NCBI RefSeq assembly: GCF_022524485.1
Contig: NZ_JAKXMK010000001.1
Location: forward strand, 124,001-188,000
Direction of reading: 5' to 3'
Length of the DNA: 64,000 nucleotides
Source: Pseudonocardia alaniniphila
Lineage (GTDB): Bacteria > Actinomycetota > Actinomycetes > Mycobacteriales > Pseudonocardiaceae
This document shows, in pieces, positions 61,715-64,000 of the stretch. The translations under genes were made by a program, and so were the position numbers. Each line of letters opens with the position of its first letter. The first letter of the stretch is position 1. A model generated the notes under the pieces. It worked only from the letters and a program-made list of their open reading frames with translations, did no database searches and was not told where the DNA came from.

Positions 61715-62578
61715 TCAGGAGTCGATCCCCAGGTCGTTGTGGCTCTGGAAGTCGGTGTGCGTGGTGTCGTGCGAGTCGATGTCGACGTCGCTGTCGGCCT
61801 CGTTGAACGAGCTCGACGCGGCGTCGTCGGTGGTGGTGAAGGAGCCGTCGAACTCGGTGGAGTTCCTGGTCGACGCGTCGACGTCGTTGAACGAGCCGTT
61901 GGCGTCGTAGTCGCCGGTTGCGGTGTCGCCGACGGAGAGCGCGCCGCCGTGGTCGACACCGACGTCCTTCATCGCGGACCTGTCGGCGTCGCCGTTGCCG
62001 AACGCGATGGTGTTGTCGTCGCCGCTGACTGCGTCGTTGCCGTCGCCGACGAGGTTGTCGTCGCCGCTAAGGTTGCCCTGCCCGACCTGGTTGCCGTCGC
62101 CGGTGACGACCTTGGAGTCCTGGATGTTGCCGCCGGCTGCGACGGCGCCGTCGCCGGTGGCGGCGGTGGAGTCGATGTCGATGTCCTGGTCGAAGTCGCC
62201 GCCGCCGGTGTCGATCTGCTGGTTGACGGAGTTGTCGATGACGGTGTCGCGGTTGTCGACGTAGTTGTTGGTGACGTAGGTGTTGAGGTAGCGGACGGCG
62301 GCTTCGTGGTCGCTCTCGCCGTCGTGCTTCTGAGGGGCGGGCGGCGGCGTGGCGATGTGGCCCTGGCCGCCGAGGTGGCTCGCACCGGCGGCGTACTCGC
62401 GGTCGAGGTCGGCTTCCTGCTCGTCCTGGAGCAGGACGATCGCGTCGCGGACGTCGGCGGCCGAGAGGGCGCCGCAGGTGGCGAGGTAGCCGTCGGGGTC
62501 GTCATTGAAGGTGGCCTTGGCCTCGGGGTCGCGCAAGAGGTCGAGCAGCAGATCGAGCAGTGAGGTCGAGGTGGTCAT
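61715..62578 (-). CDS. IniB N-terminal-domain protein, Asp/Asn-rich
   Basis: 287 residues. Residues 5-60 fit the IniB N-terminal domain (LLDLLLDLLRDPEAKATFNDDPDGYLATCG, cited in part; then AADVRDAIVLLQD). The rest is a low-complexity Asp/Asn/Gly chain with GDGN and GDDN repeats every 7-9 residues (GDGNQVGQGNLSGDDNLVG), the pattern of a beta-solenoid, then an Asp/Ser-rich tail ending SHNDLGIDS. In mycobacteria IniB neighbours dynamin-like IniA/IniC; none is seen here. A close paralogue lies upstream at 62845-63684 and shares a nearly identical 106-bp block. It follows the PQQ operon region but is separated by about 290 nt. Confidence 0.8.
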   Translation of the reverse strand: MTTSTSLLDLLLDLLRDPEAKATFNDDPDGYLATCGALSAADVRDAIVLLQDEQEADLDREYAAGASHLGGQGHIATPPPAPQKHDGESDHEAAVRYLNTYVTNNYVDNRDTVIDNSVNQQIDTGGGDFDQDIDIDSTAATGDGAVAAGGNIQDSKVVTGDGNQVGQGNLSGDDNLVGDGNDAVSGDDNTIAFGNGDADRSAMKDVGVDHGGALSVGDTATGDYDANGSFNDVDASTRNSTEFDGSFTTTDDAASSSFNEADSDVDIDSHDTTHTDFQSHNDLGIDS

Positions 62579-62844
62579 CTCGGGTCATCTCCCAAGTGGT
62601 TCGGCGGGTTGCCGGTCGTCCCGGCGTTGCGGAGGAGGTCAGGGCGCTGTGCCGTTCGGGCCATCGGAGATCGTCCGGGCTGGATCGGCGCCGCGGTGGC
62701 CTCGGGGATTCCAGGGCTCGCGGCGCCCGGTCCCGAGGCCGGGTCACTCCGCGTTGTCAGGAGACGGAACTCCCACCAGCGCCAGCGGCGGCCCGCCCCT
62801 GCACCGCAGGAACGGGCCGCCCTGGAAACGCGAACCCGCCGGGG

Positions 62845-63684
62845 TCAGCTGTCGATGTCGAGGTTGTTGTGGCTCTGGTTGTCGTTGTGCGTGTGGTCGT
62901 GCGAGTCGATGTTGTTGTCCGTGGAGAACTCGTTGAACGAGTCGTTCGCGCTGTCGTTGTCGGTGTTGAAGGAGTCGTCGAACTCGGTGGAGTTCCTGGT
63001 CGACGCGTCGACGTCATTGAACGAGCCGTTGGCGTCGTAGTCGCCGGTTGCGGTGGCGCCGACGGAGAGGGCGCCGCCGTGGCTGATCCCGACGTCCTCC
63101 AGGGCCGACTTGTTGGCGTCGCCGTCGCCGAAGGCGATGGTGTTGCCGTCACCGCCGACGGCGGCGTTGCCGTTCCCGACGACGTTGTTGTCGCCGCTGA
63201 GGTTCCCGGCACCGACCTGGTTCTCGTCGCCACTGACGACGGCGGAGTCCGTGATTCCGTCGCCTGCCGCGACGGAGCCGTCGCCTGACGCGCCGAGCGC
63301 GTCGACGTCGACGTCCTGATCGAAGATGCCGCTGTTGCGGACGTTCTGGTCGAGGAAGTTGTCCCCGTTGGCGTCACGGTCGGAGTCGTAGTCGTTGCTG
63401 ACGTACCGGTTGATGTACTCGACCGCGGCCTCGTGCTCGCTGCCCGCGTAACTCATGGGCACCGGCGGCGGCGTCCCGAACTGCGCGTCGAAGTGGCCTG
63501 CGGTGTACTGCGCGGTCTCGTTGTCCTCGATCAGCACGAGGGCGTCGCGAACGTCTGCAGGGCTGAGGTTGTCGAGCCCGTACTGGCTCAGCGTCGCCTC
63601 GGGGTTCGCGGCGTACAGATCACGCGCCTGCTCGTTCATCGTCAGCTCCCGGAGGAACTCGAGCAGCGTCATGGGCTGGGCCAT
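62845..63684 (-). CDS. IniB N-terminal-domain protein, second paralogue
   Basis: 279 residues from the ATG at 63684 (MAQPMTLLEFLRELT), which has GGAG 9 nt upstream; the ATG at 63693 is too close to that site. The IniB domain (about 5-60) has LRELTMNEQARDLYAANPEAT and SPADVRDALVLIED. A Gly/Asp/Asn repeat region (GDENQVGAGNLSGDNNVVG) follows as in the downstream paralogue, then a C-terminal tail with NDNQSHNNLDIDS. The same-strand order and 266-nt gap suggest a tandem duplication. Possibly cell-envelope associated, by analogy only. Confidence 0.8.
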   Translation of the reverse strand: MAQPMTLLEFLRELTMNEQARDLYAANPEATLSQYGLDNLSPADVRDALVLIEDNETAQYTAGHFDAQFGTPPPVPMSYAGSEHEAAVEYINRYVSNDYDSDRDANGDNFLDQNVRNSGIFDQDVDVDALGASGDGSVAAGDGITDSAVVSGDENQVGAGNLSGDNNVVGNGNAAVGGDGNTIAFGDGDANKSALEDVGISHGGALSVGATATGDYDANGSFNDVDASTRNSTEFDDSFNTDNDSANDSFNEFSTDNNIDSHDHTHNDNQSHNNLDIDS

Positions 63685-64000
63685 TCTGATCATCTCCGAT
63701 GTTCGTGATGTTGTGTTCGGACTGACCGATGTTCAGGCGAAAGCTATGGGCGGTGCGCCGGCGAGCCATCGGGGATCCGCCTGGCTTTCCGTTGGGGTCG
63801 GGTGACGGGGCATGGGGGATTTCAGTAAATGTATAGGGGATTCGCCTTGTTTTGCAGTATGACCCGTTCGGGGGTTAACGGACCAGCACATTGCGGCGAG
63901 CGTGAGCCGGCGGAACCCGTTTCAGCGAAAGGGCTCGAAATATCGGGTGACGTGAACACGAAGGGCTATCGCGCCGACACCGATCGGACGATATGCGGCG
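63685..64000. other. Right-edge intergenic region
   Basis: About 315 nt with no convincing gene. An AT-richer stretch around 63830-63860 (ATTTCAGTAAATGTATAGGGG on the plus strand, cited in part) is the best candidate for the promoter of the minus-strand IniB-like genes. The rest runs to the window edge. Confidence 0.4.

Overview
The window is high-GC, densely coded DNA with GTG starts, short intergenic gaps and ATGA/GTGA gene overlaps. Its gene set (NarL-type two-component systems, very large ATPase-LuxR regulators, DUF7455, IniB-domain proteins, PQQ genes with an MSMEG_3727-type partner) fits a pseudonocardial actinomycete, most likely Pseudonocardia or a close relative. This is inferred from gene content and style only. 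No rRNA, tRNA, CRISPR-cas, integrase or transposase gene was seen.

Layout. 1-3.2 kb: 3' end of a membrane M50-like metalloprotease, an HD-domain protein and a clade-3 catalase. 3.1-12.1 kb: regulatory block with two NarL-type regulators, a receiver-only regulator, a two-GAF histidine kinase and a 914-residue ATPase-LuxR protein, plus small actinobacterial proteins. 12.3-18.3 kb: Tat-exported phospholipase C, a cupin, a YibE/F membrane protein and a DHA2 exporter. 18.6-20.2 kb: about 1.5 kb of gene-free DNA holding a regular array of 65-nt elements bounded by TGATCA. 20.5-28.1 kb: DoxX protein, then a quinate/shikimate-type catabolic module (MHS transporter, TetR, shikimate dehydrogenase, 3-dehydroshikimate dehydratase-HPPD fusion), a cupin-type XRE regulator and an SDR enzyme. 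28.5-32.9 kb: a second large ATPase-LuxR regulator, an alpha/beta hydrolase and a GNAT. 32.9-42.7 kb: a C-P lyase locus, phnF then phnDCEGHIJKLM, tightly coupled and ending in a terminator. 42.7-48 kb: Nudix, XRE/MFS pair around a perfect operator-like palindrome, AraC, PhyH-type dioxygenase. 48-53.5 kb: sugar ABC importer, GH29 fucosidase and FadR-type regulator. 53.5-61.5 kb: katG and a PQQ operon (cupredoxin-like protein, PQQ alcohol dehydrogenase, pqqA, B, C, D, E). 61.7-63.7 kb: two IniB-domain aspartate/asparagine-rich paralogues.

How the genes work together. The phn genes import phosphonate (PhnDCE) and cleave its C-P bond (PhnGHIJKLM) to yield phosphate under PhnF. The PQQ operon makes its own cofactor beside the enzyme that uses it. 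That enzyme carries the extra aspartate typical of lanthanide-dependent dehydrogenases but lacks an obvious signal peptide. The shikimate module would feed dehydroshikimate to protocatechuate. The ABC-GH29 operon would import and hydrolyse fucosylated sugars.

Most notable observations: the 65-nt TGATCA-bounded repeat array with its alternating spacers; two micro-ORFs that bridge gaps in the phn operon by ATGA overlaps at both ends; a triplicated 11-residue insertion in PhnI; a perfect TGTGA-N6-TCACA palindrome over the PQQ promoter; a 10-bp hairpin between pqqA and pqqB; and a near-identical 106-bp block shared by the two IniB-like genes.
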